Source: Adiantum capillus-veneris
Lineage: Eukaryota > Streptophyta > Polypodiopsida > Polypodiales > Pteridaceae
DNA: 64,000 bases
NCBI GenBank assembly: GCA_014529385.2
Contig: CM043964.1
Coordinates: 6,359,997-6,423,996 of the forward strand
Direction of reading: 5' to 3'
Shown piece by piece: positions 19,453 through 31,475 of this stretch. The position numbers were made by a program, and so were the translations under genes. The first letter of the stretch is position 1. Each line of letters opens with the position of its first letter. A model generated the notes under the pieces. That model was given only the letters and a program-made list of their open reading frames with translations, did no database searches and was not told where the DNA came from.

Positions 19453-22400
19453 TCACCACCTCTTCCTTAACAATAAGGGATTCTCCTTGTAGGTCAACAA
19501 ATCAGCTAGGGTAGCCCTTGTACTATCTTCCACTAGAAAAGAGAACTCAAACTCTTGCAGCTCAATTACCCATTTCTTCACTACATTTGACATGTTAGTA
19601 CCATTAATTAACTGTGGCAAAAAGGCATAACTTGTCAAGAAAACAAAAGGCCATGGTAGCAAGTAATGACGAAATCGTCGACAAGTAAATATTACACTGG
19701 CCATCACTAGCTCTACTTTCGAGAACTTTCTCTCCGCTACCAACTTCACTCGGCTTGCACAATACATTGGCCTCATATAATGGCTGCCCTTCCCCTTTTG
19801 CAATAGCATGGCTCCAATGGCATCATCCCCTACTGATGGATTTACATAAAACACTTTCTCCCAATCAGGAGCCTGCATGGCTGACAACCCCCCTAACACC
19901 TCTTTCACCTCTTGAAACACTTCTTCACACTTGTCATCCCATTGCAATGGATCATGCTTTGCCACTTGTTGTAATGGATAAAGAATCTGAGAAGACAATG
20001 GAATAAACCTTGCCATGTACTTCACTTTGTGTATAAAGGTTGCCAATTGCTTCGTACTCGTAGGTGATGGAAGAAGAATAATAGACTTAACCTTGTCTGG
20101 ATCAGCCTCAATGCCATTTTCTGACACCATGTGGCCCAATAACTTCACCCTTGGATGTGCTAGATGAAATTTCTTTGGATTTAGTTGTCCTCCACATTCA
20201 TCATATCGAGCCAATACCATCTGCAGCTTCTCATGGTGTTCAGCCCTACTGCTATAGACACAAAAGTCATCCATAAAAGCTTTAACACAACTACCAATGA
20301 ATGGTTCCAACACCCAATTTGCTCTCTCTTGATAGAAGGAAGGTCCATTTGACAACCCAAATGGCAATACTGTGTAGCAATAGCAGTCCCATGGCGTAAT
20401 AAAAGTTGTCTTTGTGCGGTCTTTAAGAGCAATCTTCAATTGAAAATAGCCTGAAAAACCATCACACACACTGTACCTCTCATAACCTGCCACTGAATCC
20501 AAGATCTGATCGATGAATGGAAGAGGATATGGGTTCTTCTTAGTGGCTGCGTTTAAGGGTTTAAAATCTACACAAATTCTCCACTTCCCATCCTTCTTTG
20601 GACTGACTACTACTGGACTCACCCATTCTGTGGTCTCCACAGGGACTATGAACCCTGCCTTCAACAACTTGTCCACCTCTTCTCGCAAGGATTCCATTTT
20701 CTCTTGACCCATCCTTCTTAGCCTTTTCCGCACTGGCTTAGCACCTTCTTTCATCTCTATATGCATCTCTTCATCCTTGAACCCTCTGATCTCTTCATAT
20801 GAAGTAATGAACAAATCAGTAAAACTAGCCAGCATATGCAAATATATATCCTTCTCCATAGCTGAGAGGTCTCCACTGATCATTTGTGTCATCAATTCCT
20901 GCTTCTTTGACAACTCAACCTTGGTTTGCATCAGCCCTTCAATCACTTCATAAGGCCCTTCACTTTCATCTTCAACCTCATTCGCAAATGCAACTAAACC
21001 AAACTCCTGGATTTCTTTGTCCATCAAAAGAAATGCAACATCAGCATCCTCATCACTGCTGGTAGTGCTATCATTGTCCTCATCTGTCACCATGGAAGAG
21101 TCTTCATCACTAGACTCATCCTCATCTTCATAAAGCTCCTCTAATCGTTTCCTTGTGTCCATATTATAAAGCTTCTTGGTACCTGTCTTTCCATAGAGGC
21201 TAATCGTACCATGTCGCCAATCTTGAACAGCTCCCACTGCACGTAACCATAGTCTGCCCAGTATAATAGGATATGCTCCCAACCCTGCTGACATCACATG
21301 AAAATTAACCACTGCCTTTGCATCATATGCCTCCACTTCTAAGCTCTTTACAACACCCAAGCATTTTACTTTTTGATGGTTTGCCAATCTGATCCTAAAC
21401 CGTGACACCCCAGCCACTGTGAGACCCATCTTCTCAACGCATGAGTGTGTTATGACGCATATTTGGGCTCCGCCATCCACATAACCTTGTCCCAAATTTT
21501 TCCTTTTATGCCACATATCTACTATTGGACAAATGTCTGGTAGCTCATCCATTGCCAACACCTTTACTGAACCTCTCTCTGGCTCTTTCTCCATTGGGTT
21601 AACCATCCTCTTCCACTGTCGCTTTAGCTTAGGCACCATCTCTATAAGCTGCCCAAAAGTAACATCTGCCTTCCTGCTCGTCAGATCCTCCTTCAAGTCA
21701 TAGCTTAATTGCCCATTCCCTAGTGGAAAATCTGAAACATGAAACTTTCGACGAGCTCTCCTTTTCCTCTTAGCCTTGACATCCTCGCCTTCATGGCTCT
21801 TTTCTTTCTTCTTACTAGGACCTGGGGCACTTCTTCCTTCCTTATCCTCTGTGGTCCTCTTCCCAATAGGCATCACTAATGTATCCTCTAGCTTTGATGC
21901 TTTCTCCAAGGTGACTACACTTAGCACTTTTGTCTTTCCCTTTTCCTCCTGGGTCAGTCCACTGGTTCCTTCATCTCCCTTAATTTCGATGCCATAATCA
22001 TTTGACCTAGTTAGCACCTGTCTTGGCAATGGATACATGTCTCCCCCCATCCTTGGTGGCTTATCACATTGCGGGCTGATGTGACCCAACTCTCCACAAT
22101 TATAACATGTGGGCATCTGCCTCCAAAACCTACCATTGCTTTGTCCAACACCATTCCTAGGCCTTTCTTCACCTCCTGACTGATTTGCAAACCTCCCTCG
22201 ACCTCGATTATTTCCCACTGGACCTAGCATGTTTAGGCTGAGATTCTTCATCAAATTTATAATTTGCCTCATGTCTTGCCTTAGTCCATCATCTTGCACT
22301 GATGTAGTGACCACTGCTGTCATAACCTGAGTAGTAACAGGAACCACTGGTTCGTGATGAACCCCTGACATGCGACCTTGTAAAGACTCTATAGGCTGAA

Positions 22401-22677
22401 ATTCAGACCTCATGGGCAAAGACTCCACCTCTAACTGGCTCATTTTCCTCAACTTCCACTCTTTGTTCCTTGATACCTCTAGTGCATCTTCATATGTCTT
22501 AGGATTCTTTAGCTCCACTCTCCAACGTATATTCTCCCAAAGACCAGCCAAGAACCTGTCCTTCTTCATCATGTCAGGCGGGGGTACCTGTGGTGCTAAG
22601 GCCTTGCACATTCGCTCCCATGCCAATGAAAACTTACGTATGTACGCATCTACCGGCTCACCTTCCTTTTGCACCAA
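19453..22677 (-). pseudogene. Gag C-terminus, protease, RT and degenerate gypsy RNase H of element E
   Basis: 1074 codons continuing gag in frame after a single TAA. Near residue 190 is a zinc knuckle CYNCGELGHISPQC. Near residue 400 is the retropepsin (YVDGGAQICVITHSC, later IILGRLWLRAV). An acidic Ser/Asp/Glu stretch follows (YEDEDESSDEDSSM). The RT spans about residues 690-900 with WRICVDFKPLN, LPFGLSNGPSFYQ and an FMDD catalytic box (AFMDDFCVYSS). The gypsy RNase H after it has lost its first Asp (FYVNPSVGDDAIGA) and the D of TDH (LTSYAFLPQL), as is usual in Tat elements that use the second RNase H. The frame ends KRW-stop just before the archaeal RNase H. Confidence 0.85.
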
Positions 22678-22680
22678 ACC

Positions 22681-22971
22681 TTATACTTCTTGCCACACTT
22701 TGTCAGGATCTTCTATCTTCACAAACTCCACTTCCAACCCATGTCGTAGATTGTCCCAACTCAACCTTACAGGTGGATCAGCCACACACAACTCCTCTTC
22801 AAATGCTTTAGACCAAACTCGTGCATCACTCTTCAAACAAATTTGGAGAAGCCGTAACATTTGCGTAGGGTCATGAATCTGGTTGCTAATGCAAGCAACC
22901 TCAATCTTTTCCAAAAATTCTTCCACATCTTCATCACTTCTTCCATGAAACTCCGGATAAGAGAAAGCCAT
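22681..22971 (-). pseudogene. Gag N-terminus of element E
   Basis: The ATG at 22971 opens MAFSYPEFHGRSDEDVEEFL, matching the MASVTFPTFKGKKGEDLV start of element G gag. The capsid helices follow (LLQICLKSDARVWSKAFEEE, WDNLRHGLEVEF) up to TAA at 22681. The next frame starts two codons later in phase (VQKEGEPVDAYIRKFSLAWE), so the TAA is a single nonsense mutation within one gag. Confidence 0.8.
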
Positions 22972-24002
22972 GGCTACCCAAATTATGATGCTTTGAGAAC
23001 CCCTTCGAACACACGTGCAAGAACCCAAAACTTTTCACTACCCAATCCCCAGAAACTTCAATGGAGCTCAGCTTTAGATAAGGACAAACACATGCACATC
23101 AAATGAGTTTTCATAGTTAATCATCGGAATGACAACAGGCAAAGGACATTCCAGGATCTCTCTCAATCTTCTTGGCCCAAACAAAAGACTATGCGCTGCT
23201 GGAAAAAGATCTTCCTGGACACATGAACATTAATCTGAATTCTTTGAGTTAAATGAAAAGGAGTGAACTGAGGGACATTTTGATCATCCATTAAAGCCAA
23301 CCATGAAGCTCCCAAGAAGGCACACCTCACTCAACCTCTGATTTTGCCAAAATTTCAGCAGCATAACAACATAAATGGTTCAAAATACCAAAAAACCAGC
23401 CATCATAACTTGGGAAAATTTCGACAGAGTTTCCCCAGAAGTAGAGCAGTAGGAACCCAAAATATAGACTGTCTATGTATGCATAAACTGTCAACAATAG
23501 AACACAAGCATCAAATAGGACTCACTAGTACATAGCCTATGGCGAGGTCATGAAAAGGGTGCTCAGCTACCTGTATCACCGAAAGGATCTCCACATTTGA
23601 GAATCCCCCAGCTCAATATAACCTCACGCTATCGACCCTCACACGAAGGCTTATGCAAATCTCGTATAGTCAAGTCTCAGAAATGACTATCTTCCAGACC
23701 AAGTCTCAGAAATGGTTGGGACTGCCAAATAAAACCAAATATGGCTCCACAAAGGCGTATAATGGAAGTTTCCACAAGTAACGTACACTCCAGCAGACAA
23801 TGCGCTCAAATAGGCGCCAAGTGATGCATACCCACAACAACTGCAAGTGACACCACTGCTAGTATATCCCTGTACTCCAGCTACCTGTACCTGTGTGAAT
23901 CACCTGTACCTGTACCTGTACCTGTAACCTGTATTCTGCAACCTGTAATCCCGAATCTCGAAGCTTGTAGCTCGAAGCAGAAGGTACTCAAAGAAGATCC
24001 TT
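22972..24002 (-). other. Leader of element E
   Basis: No coding region is recognised between the PBS and the gag ATG. A hexamer run of ACCTGT units (about 23884-23940) and a repeated phrase AAGTCTCAGAAATG (about 23671-23715) are the only structure seen. Confidence 0.5.
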
Positions 24003-24019
24003 CGTGGAGGCGCCAAAAG
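24003..24019 (-). other. Primer-binding site of element E
   Basis: Minus-strand TGGCGCCTCCACGAAGG lies a few bases from the LTR end (CACATTCTT). It is homologous to the site of element G. The tRNA is not identified. Confidence 0.55.
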
Positions 24020-24021
24020 AA

Positions 24022-25160
24022 TGTGAGCGGGATGAAAACACACACAGCTCCTCTATAACGACCCGACACACACTCTTGGGAAGATACACACACACACTAT
24101 GGGGCACCACTCGGCTTACACAACACACCTGGCCGAGACAGGGAACACACCTCTGGAGTGAGAGGAGAGAGACTATCCACTTGCCCACTCCACACAGACA
24201 CACACACACACACACACCCAAAAAACTCAGCTCAAAAGAGGAGAATTTCTAGTGTTTAGATACAATTGAGCTTGGGCCAACACCAATGGGGAAAATAGCT
24301 CACACAATATAGGTAAAATAAGCCAGATACAATCACAAACTAGAGCAGAAACTTCGCTCATAGGAGAAACTTACACAGAAAAACAGCAGGAAAAGAGTGA
24401 GGAATTTGGCAAAATGGACAGCGCCATCGCGTCTGGAACGGCCCAAAACCCTAGTCTACAATGTCAAAGTGCTCAAATCCGACCTCGGATGAGCAGTTTA
24501 CGGCCAAAATAGGCTCCAAAATGAGCAAAAACACACCTGCGGCTGTTCCTCCTCTCTTCTCCACGTTTTTTCTGGTCTTCTCTCTTGTTTTCAGTTTGCA
24601 CACTTAGATTTATTAGTTGGGCACCCTTGGCCTTTTAGATGACCTCAAACGGACCCCGAACAGGCCAAAAACTGACCCCGCAGTGCATAGTTGTCACCTT
24701 TTTTGCATCATCCGCACACCTGACACTCATTTATTTTCAATAATGCGTCTCGCAACCACGTGAAGTGGCCCCAAAAATTAGTCCTAATGATGAACTTTCT
24801 GCATAACTCTCACAAGAAAACACCACTTTGTGTCCGCATTCATCCACGTGCAAATATTGACCCCGTTCGACCTCCTGACGCCACTAGATGCCATCTGACG
24901 CACCTGCTGACCTCATGTCTTCGGCCCGCGGATAGCTTCCTCGAGAAGTTTTACGCGCTACCAACTCCTCCTTATTGTAGAAAAAACACACTAGTACTGA
25001 TAATAGTGAAAATCGCTACACTATGTATAACCTGTCCTACGTGTACACACGTGGGCCCCACGTAACCACCTGGCTCTGAAAAATGGGCAATTCTTTATTT
25101 GATGCACCATGCATGTATATGTACATATGCGCAATCCCTTGCTCCAAAAAACACCTGACA
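24022..25160 (-). repeat. 5' LTR of element E
   Basis: It starts TGTGAGCGGGATG on the plus strand and ends CACCTGACA, directly followed by the ACGT target duplication. Confidence 0.95.
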
Positions 25161-25164
25161 ACGT

Positions 25165-25367
25165 CATTGACACCTTGCTGGGTGGGGAGCGATTTTTTGA
25201 GGTTCTGGCATTAGATCAACCATTTGTCTTACCTTTGGTACAAGGCAATGTACCGTTTGAAGTTTTAATCTATGTCCTAGTATAAGAGGGTATACACGCC
25301 TCCTTGTAAAGAAGAAAAAACTTTTGCAAGTTAAGCAGTGTGTCTTTCTAGCTCTCTCTCAGTAATC
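25165..25367 (+). other. Remaining leader of element G before gag
   Basis: About 200 bases between the right end of E and the gag ATG. No ORF. A pyrimidine-rich stretch (TCTTTCTAGCTCTCTCTCAG) lies just upstream of the start codon. Confidence 0.45.
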
Positions 25368-26311
25368 ATGGCAAGTGTAACATTTCCAACATTTAAAGGA
25401 AAGAAGGGGGAGGATTTGGTAACAGACTTCCTAGATGACTTTGAAGTAGCACGTGTAGTGAGCAACAAAGATACGGATGAATCCCGGGTTAGAATCTTTA
25501 AGCATCTCATGAAGCTAGAAGCTAGATCATGGTACAATGCACTTAAAAAACCCTTAAAAACCGCTTTTAAGAGGCGCTTTGGGGGAGGTACCACTTCAGA
25601 AAAGTTGTGGGACAAGTTGAGAGACTTGAAGCAGGAGGGTCTTTTAGAATATGCCACCTATGAGTCCAAATTTGTGGATTTGTGGGAACGGTGGGTTGAG
25701 TCACTGGCAAGGGGGGAAGCTGCACCCGATTTCCTAAAAAAAGATCGGTTCACGCATGGCTTATGGCCGCTTCTCAAGGAGAAGGTGAAAGGTAGATTCC
25801 CGGCTACGTACGAGTTAGCCGTTGAGATTGCTCGCCTTAAGGACAAGAAGTTGCGAATCAAAGCCAAAGAAACCAAGTCAACAGAAACAACAACATCACG
25901 TCGACCAGCAACTACGACAACCACTATCCCACCACCACCACCGGCTCTTGGGGTAAGAGATGAACAACAAGATATGTTGGCCCATATTACTGACCAACTG
26001 CAAAATTTGTCTGTCCACTTAATACAGCAAGGGAGGAGTCAAGAAAGAGATCAAGACCCTGGAAGAGCACGATGAAAAAACAGGGAGTATCATTGCTACA
26101 ACTGCGGAGAAGACGGTCACGGTATGTACTACTGTCTCAAACCACGACAAAACTATAATAGAGGAGGTAGGAGGAACCAATTGTCACCCCCTAGAGAAAA
26201 AGAACACCCCCACCCTGAGCACCACCCCCACCAACACAAATTCTACGTCCACCCCAGACACCACTACAAGCATCCATCCCACCTCTTCCACTAGCCCCAC
26301 CACCTGATCGC
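25368..26311 (+). pseudogene. Gag of element G
   Basis: The ATG at 25368 opens MASVTFPTFKGKKGEDLVTD. The capsid includes LMKLEARSWYNALKKPL, LWDKLRDLKQEGLLEYATYE and KDRFTHGLWPLLKEKVKGRF, paralogous to E gag. The frame hits TGA at 26073 but continues in phase into the zinc knuckle YHCYNCGEDGHGMYYC and a His/Pro-rich tail (HPHPEHHPHQHK). The TGA is thus a point nonsense mutation (probably from CGA). Another shift near 26170-26280 separates it from the protease frame. Confidence 0.8.
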
Positions 26312-27124
26312 CCTGTAAACATCATAAGGCTAGAAGAGAAAGGAAAAGCCGTAGTAGTGGATCCACCCAGAGCAAAGGAGAGGGACAAGGGTAAGGAGAA
26401 GGTAACCTTTTTAGAACCACTTGAAGCCATGACTGTGAAAAGAGCTAGGAGGGAGAAAGCTACACAATCAGATGATGAGAGAAGCATGAGAGGAGAAACT
26501 AGCAAGAGGCCATCTAGGCCACGACGAAAATTGGGCATCACCGACTTCCAGCTAGGGAAAAGTTCTAAGCCCTATGATCTAACATTGGATGTGGCAGAGC
26601 AAGGACCGAAGATTACATGGCCACAGTTGCTACATCTTGTACCTAAAGTAAGGCAACAATGGTCTAAAATGGTAAGTACAAGACGCTCCAAAACAAAGGT
26701 AGCCCGAGCAATTTCAGGATGCAACATGGATGACATCCTTCCAATTGTCGACGTAAACATAAAAGGAAAGAGGATTGGAAACACCTACATTGATGGAGGT
26801 GCACAAATCTGTGTAATGAGCGAAGCTATGATGCTTCGATTAGGGCTCGAGGTTGACAATCCTTCTCCATGCAAGGAAAAGATGGCAAACAACGCAAAAG
26901 TAAAGTGTGTGGGTGTGGTAAGTGCCGTGAAAATCAAAGCTTTCAACACTGAGGTAGAGGTAGATGTTTTTGTAATGCCTACTAAGGGGGAGGGCTATCC
27001 ACTAATTTTGGGAAGGCCATGGTTGATGGCCATGAAGGCAAAACAGGACTGGGGTACTGGCCTTCTACGCATGACCGGTAAGAAAGGGGAGACAATCTAC
27101 TACGACATGAGGATTGGCAAGTAG
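26312..27124 (+). pseudogene. Protease region of element G
   Basis: A basic linker (KERDKGKEKVTFLEPLEAMT, SKRPSRPRRKLGITDFQLGK) precedes a retropepsin: NTYIDGGAQICVMSEAMM, ANNAKVKCVGVV, YPLILGRPWLMAMKAKQDWG. The active site is DGG, as in E. The frame closes at TAG 27122. The next piece opens two codons later in the shifted frame at 27131. Confidence 0.8.
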
Positions 27125-27130
27125 AAGCAA

Positions 27131-28414
27131 ATGAATCTGGAAACATCGGCAGATGAAACCACTAGCGAATCTTCCAGTTCTGAGGAGGAGACCACATCCA
27201 TCGACGAAAGTGACAGTTCCATTGATGTGATGGGTATCATTATGAAGGATCCACAAAGGGTAATCACAACTGGTGAGCCATCACCAAAAGGGCAACCCAA
27301 TGAAGAGGAGAGCAAATCACCTCGCCTAGGAGGAAGTAGGTTGAAGGGTATGTTGTCTACGGAATTAACACTTGAGGAGAAAGATAGTTTTTTGCAAATG
27401 TTGATGGGATTTCCTAACCTGTTCATTGACAACTATGAAAGAATCATAGGCATTACAGTGGTGGAACATCATATTAAGCTGAAGGAAGGGGTAAAACCAG
27501 TTGTGCAAAAGCTACGACGACTGGGAGTCATACAAGAAAAGGCACTCTTGGCCGAGGTAAGGAAACTGCTGGAGGCGGGATTCATCTATTCTGTAGAAAA
27601 CTCAGAATGGGTGTCACCCGTAGTGGTGACGCCTAAAAAGAATGGTAAGTGGAGGGTCTGTGTTGACTACAAACCACTAAATGTAGCTACAAAGAGAGAC
27701 CACTTTCCTCTCCCTTTCTTGGATGAAATTCTGAATGAAGTAGCGGGTTTTGAATGCTATACCATCTGTGATGGTTATTCTGGATACTTTCAAATACACA
27801 TAGCCTTGGAAGATCAGCTAAAAACCACTTTTTATCACGCGATGGGGTTGTTTTGCATACAGGGTTATGCCATTTGGTCTCACAAATGCACCTGCCACAT
27901 TCCAAAGATATGTTACATATGTTTTTCAACCGTTCTTTGGAACATCCATAAGAGTGTTCATTGATGATTTTTGTATATATAGCTCCCGTATTTCACATTT
28001 AGAAAAGGTAACTGAAGGTTTGGCCAGGTTGCAGAGCCTAGGTGGGCAATTAAATGTGGATAAATGTCACATTGGGGAGAGTAAAGTCATTCTACTAGGC
28101 CATGAAATTTTAGCAAGAGGTATCGACGCCGACCCAAGTAAGGTGTCCGCACTCATAGCCCTACCTTCACCAACGACCGCACGTCAACTGGTCTCTTTTC
28201 TACAGAAGTTAAGTACTTAAGTAGATTCATACATCTACTATCACAACTTGTTCTACCACTGCAACAACTCACTCAAAGATCAACTTTCACTTGGGACGAG
28301 GAAAGCGAACATCACTACAACAAGGTAAAGGAGATCTTAGCCACTCTGCCAACTATCTCACCACCTAAGTGGGATGAAAAATTCTATGTCACCTCAAGTG
28401 TTGGTGATGACTCA
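27131..28414 (+). pseudogene. Reverse transcriptase of element G, frameshifted
   Basis: Frame 1 (27131-27964) has the RT fingers and palm start: EWVSPVVVTPKKNGKWRVCV, DYKPLNVATKRDHFPLPFLD, ICDGYSGYFQI. A frameshift near 27845 moves coding to 27867-28220, with MPFGLTNAPATFQRYV and the catalytic FIDD box (VFIDDFCIYSS). A second shift near 28215 leads through VKYLSRFIHLLSQL to the RNase H frame. At least two frameshifts therefore disable this polymerase, although each conserved block is present in order. Confidence 0.85.
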
Positions 28415-30162
28415 TTGGGGGCTGTGCTACTCCAAAAGGATACGACGACATCTTTCATGAGGCCAATCTACTTCTCTAGTCGAATGATGACAGCAGGAGA
28501 GAAAGGTTTCACCCATGTGGAACACTTAGTCCTAGCTCTTAGATTTGCAACTACAAAGTTTAGGTCATATTTTCTGTCTAAGCAATTTGTGATTCTAACC
28601 ACGGATGAAATATTTCCCTATGTTGTACAACACATGGATGTGTCTGCTAGAATTACTAAATGGCTAGTTCGTCTGCAAGAGTTTGACTACACGGTACAGG
28701 TAGAAAGCACGACAAGGGCAAGTTTGGGGGGACTCATGACCTACCAAGTCTTTGAAAGGAAGGAGAAGCAATCTAAGGAAGGAGAAGTCCGATTACCTCC
28801 AGTACCACCGATGGTAGAAGGAGCATACTCTCTGTACTTTGATGGAGCCTACAAGCGAGCGTCCGACAAAGCAACTGCAGGCATAGTGGTCCTTGATGAC
28901 AAAGGGACAAAGGTATTTTCGTTGGGCCAATTGTTAGATTCACATTCTAACAATGAAGCCGAGTATGCAGCACTAACCAAGGGTCTACAATGGTGTGTCT
29001 CGCAAGGTGTACAACGCCTTAATGTATTTGGGGATGCTCTACTTCTGGTAAGGCAAGTAAATGGAGCATGGACATGCAAGAATACTAGTTTAAGGACTCA
29101 CTTAAGTGGTGTAAAAACCTTGTTGGGTAAGTTTGAAGAAGTTCAAATACACCATATCCCAAGGGCTCAAAACCAAGAAGCAGATGCCCTAGCAAGTGAA
29201 AGACTACAGGAAGTGGTGGTTGGAGCAATAAAACTAAAGCTTCCTCTATTTCAAGGAAGTGATGCCTTGCCTGACATCATGCATTTTTTGGAAACAGGGG
29301 AATGCCCATCAGATTTAACAAAGGGACAGAAGCAATGGCTGACGCCAAAGGCCACAAGGTATCGACTCATCAATGACGGTTTGTACTGTAAGGGTAAGGA
29401 CCAAATACTCAGGAAGGTCCCTCTCTCTCAGGAAATCACGGGAGTAATTACTAGTTGTGACGACGGGGTTTGTGGTGGTCACTTTGCCCTAGACATAACA
29501 AGTAGGAAAATCTTGCAGGCAGGCTTCATATGGCCTAGCCTCAACCGTGATGTACATCATTGGTGCAAAACGTGTAAGTTGTGTCAAAAGGCCGGCACTA
29601 GGTCACTTATGCCTGAACCACAGACACCTATTCTCTCATATGGCCCATTTGAAAAATGGGGTATCGATGCCATTGGGCTATTACCTAGGGCCAACTCAGG
29701 AAAATTCTACATTATCATGGGGGTCGACTACATGACTAGATGGGCAGAGCCTACAGCCACCACTAGAATCACAGCGGTAGAGGTAGCTAAATTTATCTAT
29801 GAGCACATATGCTGTAGGTTTGGCACACCTTTAGAGATCATCTCTGATAGAGGGCCAGGTTTCAGAGCAGACTTGGTAGGAGAATTAATGCAGAAACTGG
29901 GCATTACAAGGAGGCACTCTTCACCATATTACCCTCAATGTAATGGCCTAGTTGAAAAGGTAAATGGAATGGTTTCTAAAATTATTACCAAGCAGGTAAA
30001 CAATCATCCTGGAGACTGGGATAAGTATCTACTACCAGCTTTATGGGCCTACAGAACTTCATTTCGTACATCCTTGGGATTCACACCGTATCATCTAGTA
30101 TTTGGTAAGGAAGCAATCTTGCCCATTGAAGTGCAACTACAAAGTCTCAGAGTACTGGCAAG
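28415..30162 (+). pseudogene. RNase H pair and integrase of element G, cut by A1
   Basis: The frame begins inside the gypsy RNase H, whose first catalytic Asp is missing (YVTSSVGDDSLGAV). The archaeal-type RNase H follows near 28830 with all four acidic residues: LYFDGAYKRASDKATAG, NNEAEYAALTKGL, GDALLLVRQVNGAW, NQEADALASE. The integrase has H2C2 (CGGHFALDI; CKTCKLCQ) and the DDE core (WGIDAIGLLP, IISDRGPGFR, CNGLVEKVNG). The frame runs open for about 580 codons to HLVFGKEAILPIEVQLQSLR and is cut at 30162 by A1. Confidence 0.88.
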
Positions 30163-30455
30163 TGTTAACCCTCACGGCACACGGACACCCTATGATCTAT
30201 AAACGTTGTATTATTTAGAGTCAGGTACCGGGCTTGTCGGTCCAATAGAAAAAGGGTAAGAGTGATCGCCGATGAGAGGCGCACTCTAACTGGGACAATC
30301 AAGGGATTAGTTGGCTAAGCATGGGCGCCCAAGTGTGAATGGGGTGAGCTCATATAAAAGCCAACTAAACCTAATTTTTACTCATTCTCTCATTTGTGCA
30401 ATAGAAGAGTGCTCTTGCTCCATCTCCATCTCCATCTTCTTCTTCTTCACCTCCT

Positions 30456-30494
<39 letters not shown>

Positions 30495-30744
30495 GAGTGT
30501 GTGTGTGCGATCGAGCATTACAAAGACACGACGGCGGCGAAGCGGTTGAGCGCGGCACGACTGCAGCTTCTTCTTCATCGCGGCGAGGAATCCACCACGA
30601 AGGCGAGCGTAGAGCGGTGAGTGACACACCCTTTGCTCTCTTGAGCTTGCTAGTTTAGGCTTGTTGTGTGCTTGGAGCCATTTGTGGCTCGCACACGGTG
30701 TATTGGCAAGTCCCTTGCTTCGACAGTGTGGCAAGGAGCACACA
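30163..30744 (+). repeat. 5' LTR of A1 (582 bp)
   Basis: It starts TGTTAACCCTCACGGC and ends GGAGCACACA. It contains a TATA box (30353-30360) and a GT/GA microsatellite (about 30457-30494) and matches both LTRs of A2. Confidence 0.95.
30353..30360 (+). promoter_or_regulatory. TATA box in the A1 LTR
   Basis: TATAAAAG, conserved in the A2 LTRs (50223-50230 and 58366-58373). Confidence 0.6.
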
Positions 30745-30748
30745 TTTT

Positions 30749-30766
30749 TGGCGCCGCTGCCGGGGA
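30749..30766 (+). other. Primer-binding site of A1 (tRNA-Asp type)
   Basis: TGGCGCCGCTGCCGGGGA, four bases after the LTR end. It is nearly identical to the Athila-type tRNA-Asp site. Confidence 0.9.
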
Positions 30767-31475
30767 TATGCCCTACACTAAGCTCGGTTAGCACTTTACG
30801 CTTTCTTGTGGTGCAATTTCTATCATAGGAAAGGCAGGGAATGAGTGTGTGTAGTTGTGTGGAGATTTTTGTTTTTTGCGTTTTCTGCGTTTTCTACGTT
30901 TTCTGGTTTGCACTGCACAGTTAGCATTTCTTGCGATTTTGCAGCTTCTGCATTTTCTGGTTCTGTCAAGTTTCAATTTCTGCATTTTCTGTGTTTTTTC
31001 AATTTTCTGCATTTCTTGCGTTTTTTCAATTTCTACAATTTCTGCATTTCTGGATCATTTCCCCAAGCCCAAGCCCAAGCCCAGGCCCAAGCCTCAGTCC
31101 TCAGTCTTATGATATATACTAAACTCACTCTTATATATATACCCTACTCCCTCAAGAGAGAATGAGAGCATGTGGGGCAAGTCCTCCACTCTCCTCCTTT
31201 CTCTTCCCACTTGCACCCTTAGACTTTCTAGTTTGGGCCTAGTTCCCTACTAGAAATTGACAGTTTTAGGGATTCCGAGGGCATAGAGTGACCAAACGGA
31301 GGGCTGCAAAGCACGGCACGACCCTCTGACGGATACGCTCGTTTCGAGCTATCACACGGCCCATTCCACGACACGCTCTAAAAAATCTAGCAAAAAAACA
31401 AACAAAAAACACGTTAAAAACTAGTCACAAGGCCTCCTAGAGCAGCTTTTTGACACCTTAGGGTATCAAAAGCAC
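30767..31475 (+). other. Leader of A1 with T-rich repeats
   Basis: About 30865-31050 is a run of short TTTCTGC, TTTTCTGCGTTTTC and CAATTTC units. It is followed by a CCCAAG hexamer array (31062-31095). The A2 leader has a longer TTTCTGC array and an A-rich tract in place of the hexamer array. The last 200 bases before the ATG are nearly identical in both copies. Confidence 0.7.

Larger units (their letters stand above)
16453..25160 (-). mobile_element. Element E: Tat-lineage Ty3/gypsy element, nearly intact, minus strand
   Basis: LTRs are 16453-17592 and 24022-25160 (about 1140 bp, a few percent different by eye). ACGT is duplicated at 16449-16452 and 25161-25164 in the leader of G. Minus-strand order: 5' LTR, PBS, leader (22972-24002), gag-protease-RT-gypsy RNase H (22971-19453), archaeal RNase H-integrase (19435-17621), PPT, 3' LTR. 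Only one nonsense codon (22681) and one frameshift with stop (19436-19453) interrupt a full gag-pol, so it is among the best-preserved complete polyproteins here. Confidence 0.92.

Noticed and set aside
30382-30794. Antisense frames rich in Ser-His-Thr-His over the A1 LTR (also 50241-50761 and 58384-58898)
   Set aside because: They are translations of GT/GA and CT microsatellites within LTRs and lie opposite the element orientation.
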